Shown here piece by piece: positions 34,127-36,320 of a DNA stretch of 36,320 nt; positions within the stretch are counted from its first letter, which is position 1, and every line of letters starts with the position of its first letter. Both the position numbers and the translations under genes were made by a program. The stretch is from a bacterium (GTDB taxonomy: Bacteria; Planctomycetota; SKW154; DAOVDS01), in assembly GCA_030669415.1 (NCBI GenBank), contig DAOVDS010000005.1, positions 1 to 36,320 of the forward strand, given 5' to 3'. The notes below the pieces were generated by a model, which saw only the letters and a program-made list of their open reading frames with translations, ran no database searches and had not been told where the DNA came from.

Positions 34127-35392
34127 GTGTTTTTCTGGAATGCCGTCTTCTACCTGAGCATCGCGGCGCTTGTGCTATGCGGCAATGCGGTTGTGTACAT
34201 CGTGCGCAAGTGGCGCAGGAAGGCGGACCGTATCCGGGCCGCGCTCCAGCAGGAAAGGCTGTTTGAGGAAGCGGGCGACCCGGGCGCGAACCCGGGCGGC
34301 GGACAGCACGAGTTTTCCGCGCTGCGAACGGTTGACCCCGAAACGGGCAGGGTAACCTACGATGTGCACCCTGTATCGCAATCGCGCACCGAGGTGGGTA
34401 CTTTCGCCTACATTCTCGCGCTTGGCGGTATTGTGTCGTTCTTCCCGGTTTACGGGCTGCTGCCGGGGATTGCGGTACTTGTTCTTGCGCCGCTGGGGGC
34501 ACGCAAGTTCAGGCCGTCGCTGGAGCGTGTGGTGGGGTTCAAGCTGATACTGTTCTCGGTTATGGCGGCCGGTATCGGCGCGGCTGCGTCGCTCTTCTCG
34601 AGCCTGGCGTACTTCCGGGCCGGGCCGCCTGCGCCAGCCGTGCCAGTGGAGATGGGGCAAATGGCGAAGCTTCCGGTGTATGTCCCGTTTGCGCTGCTTG
34701 GTGTTCTTATTTTCTCGGTGATTATGCACGAGTCTTCGCACGGGCTTGTCGCGTACTGGTGCGGCGATTCCACGGCCAAGAAGGCGGGCAGGCTGACGCT
34801 GAACCCGCTCAAGCATTTCGACTTTTTCGGGTCGTTCATACTTCCGGCGCTGCTGTTCTTCACGACGGGTATCGCGCTTGGGTATGCCAAGCCTGTGCCG
34901 ATAAACATGAGCCGTTTCGGGCGCCAGCCGCGTGACAAGATTTTCGCCTCGACCGCGGGAGTGGCTGCCAACTTCATGCTTGCTTCCGTGTCGCTTGCGC
35001 TGCTTGTGGCTGTCGCTCTTGTAATAAGCCTTGCGTGGCCGGCTGGGAGCGTGACGGGGTTCTCTGGGTTTCTGGAGGCGCCGGTCCTGGAGGGCGTTCC
35101 CGCGCCCTGGCTGTGGGCTGGCCTGGTACAGGTGCTCAAGTCGTTCTTCGTGGTGAACCTGGTGCTGGGAGTTCTCAACATGGTGCCTGTTCCGCCTCTT
35201 GACGGCTCGTACGTGCTGGAGAGCGTGCTGCCCCGGGAGATACGCCTGTACTTCCGGCTGCTGCGGGTCTTCGGGTTCCTGATAGTCCTGGTTGTGCTGG
35301 CTACCCTGATGTTCACCGGTGCGTTCGGGGTTCTGATGAGGCTGGTGCTGAGGACATCCGTGCTCATCCGCTTTGTCACGCACTTGAACTGA
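34127..35392 (+). CDS. Site-2 protease-like M50 family membrane metalloprotease
   Basis: HESSH (HExxH) in a TM segment; NPLKHFDFFGSFILPALL; NMVPVPPLDGSYVLE; GTG start 2 nt after the upstream stop. Confidence 0.88.
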   Translation: MFFWNAVFYLSIAALVLCGNAVVYIVRKWRRKADRIRAALQQERLFEEAGDPGANPGGGQHEFSALRTVDPETGRVTYDVHPVSQSRTEVGTFAYILALGGIVSFFPVYGLLPGIAVLVLAPLGARKFRPSLERVVGFKLILFSVMAAGIGAAASLFSSLAYFRAGPPAPAVPVEMGQMAKLPVYVPFALLGVLIFSVIMHESSHGLVAYWCGDSTAKKAGRLTLNPLKHFDFFGSFILPALLFFTTGIALGYAKPVPINMSRFGRQPRDKIFASTAGVAANFMLASVSLALLVAVALVISLAWPAGSVTGFSGFLEAPVLEGVPAPWLWAGLVQVLKSFFVVNLVLGVLNMVPVPPLDGSYVLESVLPREIRLYFRLLRVFGFLIVLVVLATLMFTGAFGVLMRLVLRTSVLIRFVTHLN

Positions 35393-35497
35393 CCGGTGCG
35401 CCGGCGCGGCAGACGCGGTCCGGCGGGCTTTTGCGGTTGACATCCCCGCTGGAGGTTGTAGTATAGTAGAGGGAAGTTGGCACGCTGGAGGTTTGCA

Positions 35498-35878
35498 GTG
35501 AGCCGCAGGAGTTCCGGGAAGGCGGCCGAGGATGCGGCGGCGCGGTACCTGCGCGGGTGCGGCTACAAGATACTCGAGCGGAACTTCTCGACGCCGCTGG
35601 GCGAGATTGACATTGTGGCGCTCGAGGGCGAGGTGGTTTGCTTCGTCGAGGTCAGGTCGCACGCGTCGGCGGATTTCGGGAGCGCGCTGGAGGCGCTTAC
35701 GAGAGATAAGCAGCGGCGAGTGACGAGAGCGGCGTTGACCTACATGAAGGCGAGGCGTCTCGAGGAAGTAGAGGTGCGGTTCGACTTCGCGGCGGTCGAG
35801 GTGCCCGCGGAGGGTGCCGCGCAGGTCAAGCTGATAAGAAACGCGTTCTGGCCGGAGGAGGTCAGGCGGGGCGGATAA
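35498..35878 (+). CDS. YraN/UPF0102 family endonuclease-like protein
   Basis: GKAAEDAAARYLRGCGYKILERNFSTPLGEIDIVALEGEVVCFVEVRSHA; GTG 35498 preceded by GGAGG (ORF-track start 35477). Confidence 0.9.
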   Translation: MSRRSSGKAAEDAAARYLRGCGYKILERNFSTPLGEIDIVALEGEVVCFVEVRSHASADFGSALEALTRDKQRRVTRAALTYMKARRLEEVEVRFDFAAVEVPAEGAAQVKLIRNAFWPEEVRRGG

Positions 35879-35916
35879 ATCCTGTTCTAATTGCGCTGGA
35901 GATGGCTGTGTCCGCA

Positions 35917-36320
35917 ATGGGCATGAGGATGGACCTGATACTGAGGCAGAGGCTCGAGCAGAGGCTCAAGCTGGCGCCCCAGATTATCCAGTCTATCCAG
36001 ATTCTCCAGCTTCCCGCGATAGACCTGAGAGAGCTTGTGCAGAAGGAGCTTATCGAGAATCCCCTGGTCGAAATCAAGGAGAACTCCGAGGCGGAACAGA
36101 TACCGCCCCTGCCGGAGGAAGCTGTGCATGAGCGCCTCGCAAGACTTGCGGAAAACGAGGGCCGCACCGATGGCAGCTTCTCCAAGCTGGAGGACCTTCA
36201 GGACTACTTCGAGAAGCAGCAGGCGGTGCGCAGGCCCTACAGGTTCGACGGGAAGGACAAGAAGCAGGAGGCGATGCAGAACACCGCCGCCAAGCCTGTC
36301 TCGCTGCAGGGGTACATGCT
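35917..36320 (+). CDS. rpoN: RNA polymerase sigma-54 factor, N-terminal part (truncated by window edge)
   Basis: MGMRMDLILRQRLEQRLKLAPQIIQSIQILQLPAIDLRELVQKELIENPLVEI is a sigma-54 region I; frame open to window end. Confidence 0.93.
   Translation, partial: MGMRMDLILRQRLEQRLKLAPQIIQSIQILQLPAIDLRELVQKELIENPLVEIKENSEAEQIPPLPEEAVHERLARLAENEGRTDGSFSKLEDLQDYFEKQQAVRRPYRFDGKDKKQEAMQNTAAKPVSLQGYM

Noticed and set aside
35437-35467. Promoter TTGACA-19 nt-TATAGT before the yraN-like gene
   Set aside because: Spacer is longer than optimal and an upstream operon promoter is equally possible; not listed as a feature
35477-35497. Possible sigma-54 promoter TTGGCAC...TTTGCA upstream of the yraN-like gene and rpoN
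   Set aside because: 14 nt separate the GG and GC elements instead of the ~10 required
34175-35917. 580-aa antisense ORF (minus) across the M50/yraN-like region
   Set aside because: Arg/His/Gln-rich low-information translation opposite well-supported sense genes

Overview
The window is a chromosomal segment of a GC-rich bacterium. The density of Ser/Thr kinase, FGE-like, DUF1080-like, PA14 and caspase-fold proteins suggests a planctomycete or related lineage, but this is inference only. Housekeeping anchors are the mfd 3' end, eno, a ftsB/divIC-like gene, a CCA/poly(A) nucleotidyltransferase, tRNA-Ala(TGC), purB, an M50 protease, a yraN-like gene and the rpoN 5' end. Between them lie envelope/lipoprotein genes: a VWA protein, an EF-hand/helical-repeat protein, a gluzincin-like protein, a caspase-fold lipoprotein whose His and Cys are both replaced, a ~1350-aa duplicated surface lipoprotein, a Ser/Thr kinase with an FGE-like C-terminus lacking the catalytic Cys pair, a divergent zinc-ribbon/TM/DUF1080-like protein, and an ankyrin lipoprotein. 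The most unusual DNA-level signal is a set of 'text-like' repeats with 7-, 8- or 10-bp period, mostly arranged as inverted arms. Two of them appear to have been recruited into gene 5' ends: the ftsB-like start region and the whole signal peptide of the giant lipoprotein. No CRISPR array, transposase, phage or rRNA gene was seen. Calls rest on motif recognition by eye; no database search was run.
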